DNA of 7,316 nucleotides from an uncultured Terriglobus sp. Lineage in GTDB: Bacteria > Acidobacteriota > Terriglobia > Terriglobales > Acidobacteriaceae. The stretch covers positions 11,835 to 19,150 of the forward strand of contig CALMAP010000138.1 of NCBI GenBank assembly GCA_937859825.1, given 5' to 3'. Position 1 is the stretch's first letter; the number at the start of each line of letters is the position of its first letter. The notes under the pieces were generated by a model. The model was not told the origin of the DNA. It ran no database searches and worked only from the letters and a program-made list of their open reading frames with translations. Below are positions 1 through 5,915 of the stretch, one piece after another. The position numbers and the translations under genes were made by a program.

Positions 1-1432
1 TCATCATGCCCTGCATGTTCTCGCTCCAGCCCGGCGGCAGGCCATAGTTCTCCGGCTTGTCGACCATGTGATCCATGTTCATCATGGGACCTTCCATGAA
101 GGCATCCTGCGGGTAGTTGGGAACGGTGTTTGCATCGGGTGCGATCTGTAGTTTGCTCATGCCGGATTGCATCATCTGCTGCATGTGGTCCTCACTCGTT
201 TCCCCTTGGGTGGGCTTCACACCTGCGCCCTGCTGGCCTGCTGAGAGCATTCCGTTCGTGGCAAACATGTCACTCGTGCTGCCGAAGCCCATGCCGCGGC
301 CAAGACTCGCGCCGTAATCGTCCCCACTGGGAGCGGGTGGTGTTCCCTGCAGCATGCCCATGCCGTTCTCCATGTCCACACCCGCGGGCATGCCCTTGGC
401 GCGCGATGCCATGCGGCTCATGCGGCCCACGTTGCTGCTCATCTGGTTCATCATGTGGTGTGGCAGGTGGCAGTGCAGCATCCAGTCGCCGGGATTGTTG
501 GCGACAAACTCGATCTCCCTGGCCTGCGCCACGCCAACCAGCACTGTGTTGCCGGGCCACCACGCCGTCTCCGGAATACGACCGCCTTCGGTTCCGGTGA
601 CGTAGAAGGTGTGCCCGTGCAGGTGCATGGGATGGTGGTCCATGCCAAGGTTCACGAAGCGAATACGGACGCGGCTGCCCAACTTGACCACCAAGGGCGT
701 GGGTGCAGGCCCGCTCTTGCCATTCAGTACCAGCCAGTTGAATTCCATGTTCATGCTGTTCGGCACGGTGCTTGAGGGCAGGACCGCATACTCCTGCAGA
801 TGGATAAGGAAGTCATGATTCGGCGGCGGCGTGTGCGCCTGCTTCGGATGCATGATGAAGCCGCCCAGCATGCCCACCATCTCCTGCATGGCCATGTGCG
901 AGTGGTAGAAGAAGGTGCCTGTCTGCGTGATGGTGAACTCATAAACGTAGCTGCCACCGGGCGGGACAGCACGCTGCGAGATATTCGGCATACCGTCGTA
1001 GCGAATCTGATCTTCAAAGCCATGCCAGTGAATGGACGTCGGCTCCGGCAGCCCATTTTCAAAATGCACGCGGACGCGGTCGCCTTGCGTGACCTGGATC
1101 GTCGGGCCCGGCGCGGAGCCGTTGAAGCCCCAAAGATCAACCGTCTTGCCAGGCGCGATTTCCCGCCGCACCGGCTCCGCTCGCAGCCGGAAAATCTTCC
1201 AGCCATTTTCGATCTCGAACGGCAGATCCGGCACGTCCGTGGTCACGACCGGGATGGGCGGCTGCGACACCCCACTGGCGCGGGCACCGCGTTTGATAAG
1301 GCTCGCGCTCTCAGATGCCGGACCTGCGTTGCCGCTGCCGGATGCCGCGCTGCTCTCCGCGAACGCAGGTGCGGCTATCAACCCGGCACCCAAGCCGAGC
1401 GCCCTCTGCAGAAAATTTCTGCGATTGCTCAT
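1..1432 (-). CDS. Two-domain multicopper oxidase (laccase-like copper oxidase), Tat-exported, 3' end beyond window
   Basis: Open frame of 477 codons from an ATG at 1432 to the left edge, with no stop, so the C-terminus is missing. A twin-arginine signal opens the protein (NRRNFLQ, residues 3-9), followed by a hydrophobic stretch and a likely cleavage after AFA (23-25), so it should fold in the cytoplasm and act in the periplasm. Copper ligands appear in order: HWH 135-137, HSH 177-179, HPMHLH 267-272, HCH 320-322, then H326 and M331. This is the full trinuclear plus type-1 set. Only about 185 residues separate HWH from HCH, so this is a two-domain enzyme with the type-1 Cys in domain 2 (the small-laccase arrangement, expected trimer), not a three-domain CueO/CopA. 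Such enzymes oxidise Cu(I) or phenols with O2. Residues 332-477 form a Met-rich tail (21 Met in 146 residues, e.g. MMNMDHM), probably low-complexity copper binding. The start is supported by an AAGGAAG ribosome site. Copper tolerance is the inferred role; the true substrate cannot be read. Confidence 0.93.
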   Translation of the reverse strand, partial: MSNRRNFLQRALGLGAGLIAAPAFAESSAASGSGNAGPASESASLIKRGARASGVSQPPIPVVTTDVPDLPFEIENGWKIFRLRAEPVRREIAPGKTVDLWGFNGSAPGPTIQVTQGDRVRVHFENGLPEPTSIHWHGFEDQIRYDGMPNISQRAVPPGGSYVYEFTITQTGTFFYHSHMAMQEMVGMLGGFIMHPKQAHTPPPNHDFLIHLQEYAVLPSSTVPNSMNMEFNWLVLNGKSGPAPTPLVVKLGSRVRIRFVNLGMDHHPMHLHGHTFYVTGTEGGRIPETAWWPGNTVLVGVAQAREIEFVANNPGDWMLHCHLPHHMMNQMSSNVGRMSRMASRAKGMPAGVDMENGMGMLQGTPPAPSGDDYGASLGRGMGFGSTSDMFATNGMLSAGQQGAGVKPTQGETSEDHMQQMMQSGMSKLQIAPDANTVPNYPQDAFMEGPMMNMDHMVDKPENYGLPPGWSENMQGMM

Positions 1433-1435
1433 TGT

Positions 1436-1442
1436 CTTCCTT
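1436..1442 (-). promoter_or_regulatory. Ribosome binding site of the multicopper oxidase
   Basis: Reading the minus strand, AAGGAAG lies three bases before the ATG at 1432 and the AAGG core about six bases before it. This fixes the start immediately ahead of the twin-arginine signal. Confidence 0.6.
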
Positions 1443-1527
1443 GTAGTGAAGTTCTTCTCGTTCCACACGCGTGCAGAAGCATTGCGCCGCAGAGTCAGGC
1501 GCTGACTACGTAGGGAGAAGCAACAAC

Positions 1528-1902
1528 TCAGATACGAAGAGGAAGGTCGAGCAGAGGCGGGATGTTTGTGGACACCCTTACCGTAGACGGAATTCGAGCA
1601 GGAACCGCAGGCAGTTCCAGAGCAAATACGGATGCAGGAACGTACACGGTGGAAGACGCACCATCATCTACGGCCACAATCAGGATCGCAGCAGGCAGCG
1701 AGACTTCGCAGGTCTGCAAAGAACCGGGCGACCTGTGCTGATGCTTGCTGGCATGCTCATGGCTGCAGCAGTGCATCGCACACGGCTCGGCAGTGCTGGC
1801 TTTCAGTGCGTCAGTTCCCGCGCACTGCGCCTGCACCCCTGCCGTAAACAACGACAGCAGCAGAACCAGGAGCATCACCAAGGTTGTTCGCCGTGCAGCC
1901 AT
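1528..1902 (-). CDS. Small secreted Cys/His-rich protein, putative periplasmic metal (copper) binder
   Basis: A 124-residue protein that I cannot assign to a named family. It has a clear Sec signal: RR near the start, a hydrophobic core of Leu/Val/Met (about residues 8-20), and a cleavage site after AGVQA (residue 25). The mature part carries a dense cluster, CAMHCCSHEH at 41-50 followed by H54 and H56, with further Cys at 27 and 65. Cys and His this close together suggest soft-metal binding, most likely copper. The rest is Ala/Val/Pro-rich and ends in a proline and leucine stretch (IPPLLDLPLRI). It lies 95 bases ahead of the multicopper oxidase and 39 bases after the PLP enzyme, all on one strand, so co-transcription with the oxidase is likely. 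A copper chaperone or sensor role is inference; a disulfide-stabilised protein of other function is possible. No strong ribosome site is visible: a GGAG lies about 14 bases upstream, which leaves the exact start less certain. Confidence 0.7.
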   Translation of the reverse strand: MAARRTTLVMLLVLLLSLFTAGVQAQCAGTDALKASTAEPCAMHCCSHEHASKHQHRSPGSLQTCEVSLPAAILIVAVDDGASSTVYVPASVFALELPAVPARIPSTVRVSTNIPPLLDLPLRI

Positions 1903-1941
1903 ACAGATAGGATGCTCCGTCGGCGTACACGAAGCAAGACG

Positions 1942-3015
1942 TCAGTTCGCCAGATACAGGTTCGCCCGGCGAACGACGCGCATGTCCAACAATTCGATCT
2001 CCGGTGCAAGATAGCCATCGCAAACGGGTTCATCCTGCACCAGGCCGGTGCTCAGGTATTTCTTGTTGTCGTCGCAGAAAACCGTTGCAAGAACGGGCGA
2101 GGTTTGCCCCACGCCGGCCTTTACTGCCGCGACGAAGTTACATCCCGACGAGATGCCAACAGCCAGACCAAGCTGGCGGGCGAGCTTCTGCGCCATCAGG
2201 ATCGCGTCTCCATCGTTCACCGCGATTACTTCGTCCAAATCGTCCAGATTGACGATCTGTGGAATGAATTCGTCGGAGATGCCCTGAATGCGGTGGGTGC
2301 CTACGCGATGACCGGTGCTCATGGCGGGCGACTCGGCGGGTTCCACGGGATGGCAGCGCACATCCAGACCCGCAGCGCCCAGCGCGCGGCCCACCCCCAT
2401 CACGGTGCCACCGGTGCCTACACCCGCGACGAACGCGTCCATCTGCAGCCCGGCATGGCGTAACTGGGCAAGTATCTCCGGCCCGGTGCCCAGTTCGTGC
2501 GCCTCAACGTTTGCGCAGTTTTCAAACTGGCGCGGCAGAAACACCTCGCGCACGTCCGCGCTTGCCTTACGGCAGCGATCGATGCTGCCCAGAAAGCCGC
2601 CCTGCTCTTTGGAAACGCTCACTACCTTCGCGCCGTAGCTACGGATAAGGTCGAGCCGCTCCCGGCTCATCCAGTCCGGCATGTAGATCGTTACCGCGTG
2701 ACCGAGGGCGGTTCCGAGTGCGGCGAAGGCAATGCCGGTGTTGCCGCTGGTTGCCTCCACGATGCAGTCGCCGGGACGCAGGCTGCCGTCGGCGTAGGCG
2801 CATTCCAGAATGTGCAGGGCCATGCGGTCCTTGATGGAGCCGCTCAGGTTCAAATGCTCCATCTTTGCGCAGACGGTGCCGCGCTGCCGACGATAGCTGT
2901 ACTCGATGACCATCATGGGCGTGTTGCCCACCATCTCACGCAAACCCGCAAGCCGATGCTGCGGGGTGAGAGACAAGGAGGAGGATGTAGCTACTACTGC
3001 GTCCGCAACCTGCAT
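1942..3015 (-). CDS. PLP-dependent cysteine synthase family enzyme (fold type II)
   Basis: A 357-residue enzyme of the CysK/CysM/cystathionine beta-synthase family, which replaces the beta substituent of an activated serine (O-acetyl- or O-phosphoserine, or serine) with sulfide or another nucleophile in the cytoplasm. Family marks in order: VGNTP (29-33); the Schiff-base lysine K62 in SGSIKDR; the substrate loop TSGNTG (89-94); the PLP-phosphate loop GTGGT (200-204); HRIQGI (241-246); GISSG (287-291), whose Ser contacts the pyridine nitrogen; and DDNKKYLSTGL near the C-terminus. No CBS regulatory domain follows. An extra stretch of about 30 residues after YLSTGL and an N-terminal lead of about 20 residues make it longer than typical CysK (about 310-320), and NLSGSIKDR differs from the usual NP(G/T)xSVKDR. 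It may therefore be a specialised paralogue, not the main cysteine synthase. Divergent from an Lrp-type regulator 95 bases away, its probable controller. No good ribosome site is seen before the ATG. Confidence 0.9.
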   Translation of the reverse strand: MQVADAVVATSSSLSLTPQHRLAGLREMVGNTPMMVIEYSYRRQRGTVCAKMEHLNLSGSIKDRMALHILECAYADGSLRPGDCIVEATSGNTGIAFAALGTALGHAVTIYMPDWMSRERLDLIRSYGAKVVSVSKEQGGFLGSIDRCRKASADVREVFLPRQFENCANVEAHELGTGPEILAQLRHAGLQMDAFVAGVGTGGTVMGVGRALGAAGLDVRCHPVEPAESPAMSTGHRVGTHRIQGISDEFIPQIVNLDDLDEVIAVNDGDAILMAQKLARQLGLAVGISSGCNFVAAVKAGVGQTSPVLATVFCDDNKKYLSTGLVQDEPVCDGYLAPEIELLDMRVVRRANLYLAN

Positions 3016-3058
3016 AGGACCACGCTAACGAGTCCCGCTTAGGGAACACAGAGCCTTC

Positions 3059-3089
3059 TTGAGTTAATAGAGGACGTTCACCTTACAAT
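3059..3089 (+). promoter_or_regulatory. Candidate promoter of the Lrp/AsnC-type gene
   Basis: TTGAGT at 3059-3064 and TACAAT at 3084-3089 resemble -35 and -10 boxes. The spacer is 19 bases, longer than the preferred 17, so the -35 is uncertain. A start site about seven bases past the -10 would give a leader of about 15 bases before the ATG at 3111. This is a sequence-only guess. Confidence 0.35.
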
Positions 3090-3100
3090 CGAAGGTAAGG
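3080..3100. promoter_or_regulatory. Overlapping dyads in the divergent control region, possible Lrp-type operator
   Basis: CCTTAC (3081-3086) and GTAAGG (3095-3100) are exact inverted copies 8 bases apart. ACCTT (3080-3084) and AAGGT (3092-3096) form a second dyad 7 bases apart. Both overlap the candidate -10 box TACAAT of the regulator gene, a position that suits self-repression. The region also lies upstream of the PLP enzyme on the other strand. Lrp/AsnC proteins typically bind short imperfect palindromes near their own promoters; the assignment here is inference. Confidence 0.4.
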
Positions 3101-3110
3101 ATTCAGGAAT

Positions 3111-3689
3111 ATGCATCAGCTTAAGGAAAAAGCGTTTCCAGCGAAAAGGCGACCGGCAAAACTACCCGTGAAGACGCGGGATTCGGCAAATCTCGCGAAC
3201 GAGAGCAGTGCCCTTGACCGGATCGACCTCGCGCTCATCACGGAATTGCAGGAGAACGCGCGCATTCCCTTTGCGGAACTGGCACGTCGCGTCCATCTCT
3301 CAACGCCCGCAGTGATCGATCGGGTGCGCCGCATGGAGGAGACCGGCGTCATCCTGCGTTATCGCGCGGAGATCGATCCGGCCGCCCTCGGCCTGCTGGT
3401 GCGGGCCTTTGTGAAGGTCACGGTAGCCGGCGATCGTCTGTCGAACTTCGCGCGCATCGCACGGGACATCCCGGAGATCCTCGAATGCCATCGCGTGACC
3501 GGCAATGAGAGCTACATCGTCCAGGTGGCCGTGCGCGACATGAACCACCTGGAAGCCGTGATCGACTCACTCATGCCGTACGTTTCGACCAACACGTCCA
3601 TGGTGCTGAACTCGCCCGTGCAGAGCGCACCCCTCGTGCCGCAAACGGCTTCGGTTCCTACGCGCATCACGGCAAGAGCAAAACGATGA
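3111..3689 (+). CDS. Lrp/AsnC family transcriptional regulator
   Basis: A 192-residue DNA-binding regulator. After a basic, Lys/Arg-rich N-terminal extension (residues 1-34) comes the AsnC-type winged helix-turn-helix, LDRIDLALITELQ (35-47) through LARRVHLSTPAVIDRV (57-72). A RAM effector-binding domain follows from about 83 to 167, with VTGNESY (129-135) in the loop that binds amino-acid ligands in this family. The last 25 residues are Pro/Ala-rich and probably disordered. Typical members have about 150-165 residues, so both ends are extended. The ATG at 3111 has AGGA only two bases upstream and GTAAGG ten bases upstream, so a later GTG at 3168 (residue 20) is an alternative start that would still keep the helix-turn-helix. 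It is divergent from the cysteine synthase homologue, which it most likely controls together with itself, in response to an amino acid that the sequence does not identify. Its 3' end faces the pckG 3' end. Confidence 0.92.
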   Translation: MHQLKEKAFPAKRRPAKLPVKTRDSANLANESSALDRIDLALITELQENARIPFAELARRVHLSTPAVIDRVRRMEETGVILRYRAEIDPAALGLLVRAFVKVTVAGDRLSNFARIARDIPEILECHRVTGNESYIVQVAVRDMNHLEAVIDSLMPYVSTNTSMVLNSPVQSAPLVPQTASVPTRITARAKR

Positions 3690-3862
3690 AACAACGGGCG
3701 GCGGGGCGGGTTTTCCTGCTCAGGAATGCTCACCGGCGTTACAAGGTCTGAGCAGAACACCATGCGTGAACTGCGGTGGCGGTCCTGGGAAGAACGAATG
3801 CAGACCAGCCAAACCCTCTATCCAGACGGCCTCGCTGAGGTGCTTCTACGGCTGCAATCGGA
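3690..3862. other. Convergent intergenic region between the Lrp-type gene and pckG
   Basis: I find no gene and no canonical intrinsic terminator with a T-tract in these 173 bases. Two small dyads are present. TTCCTG/CAGGAA at 3713-3726 is an exact 14-base palindrome, and CTGCTCA (3716-3722) pairs with TGAGCAG (3749-3755) across a 26-base loop. These could serve as bidirectional 3'-end hairpins, but neither is followed by a U-run, so termination here may depend on Rho. Confidence 0.4.
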
Positions 3863-5722
3863 TCAGAGCCGACAGATGAGTAGCTCACGCTCGTAGATCA
3901 TTTCGGGCGGCAGGTGCTGGTGCAGGTCGATGAACAGTTCCTCGTGACCGATCACCTCGCGACGCCAGTCCCGCGTGTTCACCCGCTGTACTTCGGCGAA
4001 CTGCTCCGGCGTGAAGTCGAGTCCACCCCATTCAAGGTCATCGTAATAAGGCGTCCATCCGATGGGGGTCTCACGGCCTTGGGCACGGCCACGTACGCGG
4101 TCTACGATCCAGCGCAGCACGCGCATGTTCTCGCGAAAGCCGGGCCAGAGAAACTTGCCGTCTTCGCCTTTGCGGAACCAGTTCACGTGAAAGATGCGGG
4201 GTGTGTTGTCCAGCGTGCGCTGCATCTTGATCCAATGGCGAAAGTAGTCGCCCATGTTGTAGCCACAGAACGGCAGCATCGCCATCGGGTCACGACGCAC
4301 CTTGCCGAGCTCGCCTGCCGCCGCCGCCGTGGTCTCTGAGCCCATGGTGGCACCGGCATACACGCCCGCGCTCCAGTTGAAGGCTTGATAGATCAACGGA
4401 GTCGTCGTGGAACGGCGTCCACCGAAGACGATTGCACTTACCGGCACACCTTCCGGGTTCTGCCACTCCGGATCGATGGTCGGGCACTGCGAGGCGGGAG
4501 CCGTGAAACGCCCATTCGGATGCGCGGCTGTTCTTCCCGTTTCTTTTGCAATGGAAGGTGACCAGGGTTCACCACGCCAATCGATACAGTGCCTCGGCGG
4601 ATCGTCTGTCATGCCCTCCCACCACACGCCGCCGTCCGGTGTGAGAGCGACGTTGGTGAAGATGGTGTTGCGCCGCAGCGTTGCCATCGCATTGGGATTT
4701 GTCTTCTCCGACGTTCCTGGAGCGACACCGAAGAAACCTGTTTCCGGGTTGATCGCGCGCAAATGGCCTTTTGCGTCCGGCTTGATCCAGGCGATATCAT
4801 CACCGACTGTCCATACCTTCCATTCCTCGAAGCCTGCGGGTGGAACCAGCATGGCTAGATTAGTTTTGCCACAGGCGGAAGGAAATGCAGCAGCAATGTA
4901 AGTCTTCTCCGTTGCACCCTTTGCATCGGCAGGCGATTCGAGACCGACAAGCAGCATGTGCTCCGCCATCCATCCCTCATCACGCGCGATGTTGGAAGCG
5001 ATGCGTAGGGCAAAGCACTTCTTACCCAGAAGAGCATTGCCGCCATAGCCGGAACCGTAGCTCCATATCTCGCGCGTCTCCGGGAAGTGGACGATGTACT
5101 TTTCTTCGTTACACGGCCAGGGCGTGTCCTGCTGGCCCGGCGCGAGAGGCATGCCGACGGAGTGCATGCACGGCACGACACGCTGGTTGTCCTTTTCGAT
5201 TTCGCGAAGAACATCATTGCCGACGCGACACATGATGCGCATGTTCACTACGGCGTATTCCGAATCGGTAAGCTGCACACCGATGCGCGACATGGGCCCG
5301 CCCACCGGCCCCATGCTGAAGGGCAACACGTACATGGTGCGGCCGCGCATCACGCCCTTGAACAACTGCTTCAGCTTGCGGCGCATGATGAAGGGGTCTT
5401 GCCAGTTGTTGGTCGGTCCAGCCGCATCTTTCGAAAGCGAGCAGATAAAGGTGCGGTCTTCGACGCGCGCAACATCCTTCGCATCGGACCGGGCAAGAAA
5501 GCAGCCGGGCCACTCCTTCTGGTTGAGTCGGGTAAACGTACCGGCGTCCACCAGCTTCTGGCAAAGCAGATCGTATTCGGCATCAGACCCGTCTACCCAG
5601 TGGATCGCATCAGGCTGGGTAAGCTCCGCCATTTTTTCGACCCAGCGAACCAGGTGCTTGTTCGTGGTGGGAGCAGTATTCGGCATCGCTGTGGGTGCCT
5701 GAACTGGTGCAGGTGCGGGCAT
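3863..5722 (-). CDS. pckG: Phosphoenolpyruvate carboxykinase (GTP)
   Basis: Catalyses oxaloacetate + GTP to phosphoenolpyruvate + GDP + CO2, the committed step of gluconeogenesis from TCA intermediates, in the cytoplasm. The family pattern is complete. Counting from the ATG at 5722: the PEP/oxaloacetate site YGGNALLGKK (226-235, Lys235 a metal ligand); the metal ligand His255 in AEHML; the kinase-1a P-loop with its reactive Cys, ACGKTN (283-288, Cys284, Lys286); kinase-2 GDDIAW (307-312, Asp308); FFGVAPGT (330-337); and the guanine-site region from VFGGRRSTT (432-440) to FCGYNMGDYF (485-494). At 619 residues it has full GTP-class length, and it is unrelated to the ATP-dependent PckA class. 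The frame extends three codons further to a GTG at 5731; neither start has a convincing ribosome site, and ATG is preferred. The first 20 residues are Ala/Pro-rich and not conserved in the family. It lies downstream of rho on the same strand, separated by a large inverted repeat. Confidence 0.98.
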   Translation of the reverse strand: MPAPAPVQAPTAMPNTAPTTNKHLVRWVEKMAELTQPDAIHWVDGSDAEYDLLCQKLVDAGTFTRLNQKEWPGCFLARSDAKDVARVEDRTFICSLSKDAAGPTNNWQDPFIMRRKLKQLFKGVMRGRTMYVLPFSMGPVGGPMSRIGVQLTDSEYAVVNMRIMCRVGNDVLREIEKDNQRVVPCMHSVGMPLAPGQQDTPWPCNEEKYIVHFPETREIWSYGSGYGGNALLGKKCFALRIASNIARDEGWMAEHMLLVGLESPADAKGATEKTYIAAAFPSACGKTNLAMLVPPAGFEEWKVWTVGDDIAWIKPDAKGHLRAINPETGFFGVAPGTSEKTNPNAMATLRRNTIFTNVALTPDGGVWWEGMTDDPPRHCIDWRGEPWSPSIAKETGRTAAHPNGRFTAPASQCPTIDPEWQNPEGVPVSAIVFGGRRSTTTPLIYQAFNWSAGVYAGATMGSETTAAAAGELGKVRRDPMAMLPFCGYNMGDYFRHWIKMQRTLDNTPRIFHVNWFRKGEDGKFLWPGFRENMRVLRWIVDRVRGRAQGRETPIGWTPYYDDLEWGGLDFTPEQFAEVQRVNTRDWRREVIGHEELFIDLHQHLPPEMIYERELLICRL

Positions 5723-5782
5723 GCGGTTCACACTTTCAGGCGCGCGTGGCGCACCCTTTCGTTCTTACTATTGCAATTCCGT

Positions 5783-5881
5783 GTTTGTCATCCCGTAACG
5801 CAGTGAAGGGATCTGCTTTCCCTCAAGCGCCACGATGGCGGAAGAAAGCAGATCCCTCCGCTACGCTGCGGGATGGCAAAC
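5783..5881. repeat. Long imperfect inverted repeat (38-base arms) between rho and pckG
   Basis: The left arm 5783-5820 and right arm 5844-5881 are inverted copies matching at 32 of 38 positions by my manual alignment. All six differences are transitions, so in either strand's RNA half become G-U pairs. The 23-base loop contains a second hairpin, CGCCA (5828-5832) and TGGCG (5836-5840) with a CGA loop. The core words (GTCATCCCG, GGGATCTGCTTTC) resemble a dispersed palindromic element that I recall from acidobacterial and some other genomes, so a non-autonomous MITE/REP-like element is the likeliest identity. No transposase, no obvious target-site duplication and no coding potential are seen. 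There is no T-run on either side, so it is not a classic terminator, though as RNA it would be a very stable structure in the pckG leader. Confidence 0.85.
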
Positions 5882-5888
5882 TTTGAAC

Positions 5889-5905
5889 GTTGTGACAAAC
5901 ACAAC
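5889..5905 (-). terminator. Weak hairpin just after rho
   Basis: GTTGTG (5889-5894) and CACAAC (5900-5905) form an exact 6-base stem with a 5-base loop, 10 bases past the rho stop codon. The stem is not GC-rich and no T-tract follows on the minus strand, so it is at best a 3'-end stabiliser or a weak terminator. The larger inverted repeat downstream could assist. Confidence 0.25.
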
Positions 5906-5915
5906 AAGGTCGAGC

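Noticed and set aside
1..1432. Copper nitrite reductase (also a two-domain cupredoxin protein)
   Set aside because: The type-1 Cys is in domain 2 (HCH 320-322) and domain 1 carries HWH and HSH, which is the laccase trinuclear pattern. Nitrite reductase has its type-1 Cys in domain 1.
1484..1505. Intrinsic terminator between the small secreted protein and the oxidase
   Set aside because: GCGCC/GGCGC gives only a 5-base stem and no T-run follows on the minus strand, so it does not argue against co-transcription.
800..2463. Long plus-strand open frames (800-1513 and 1471-2463)
   Set aside because: They run antisense to the multicopper oxidase, the small secreted protein and the PLP enzyme. Their Arg/His/Cys-rich composition is that of GC-rich shadow frames, and they show no recognisable motif.
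3849..3871. Hairpin CGGCT/AGCCG at the end of pckG
   Set aside because: The 5-base stem has a 13-base loop, overlaps the stop codon and lacks a T-tract. It is probably chance.
5087..5806. Plus-strand open frame of 239 codons antisense to pckG
   Set aside because: It is a complement of the conserved PEP carboxykinase coding sequence with no domain, signal or credible ribosome site.
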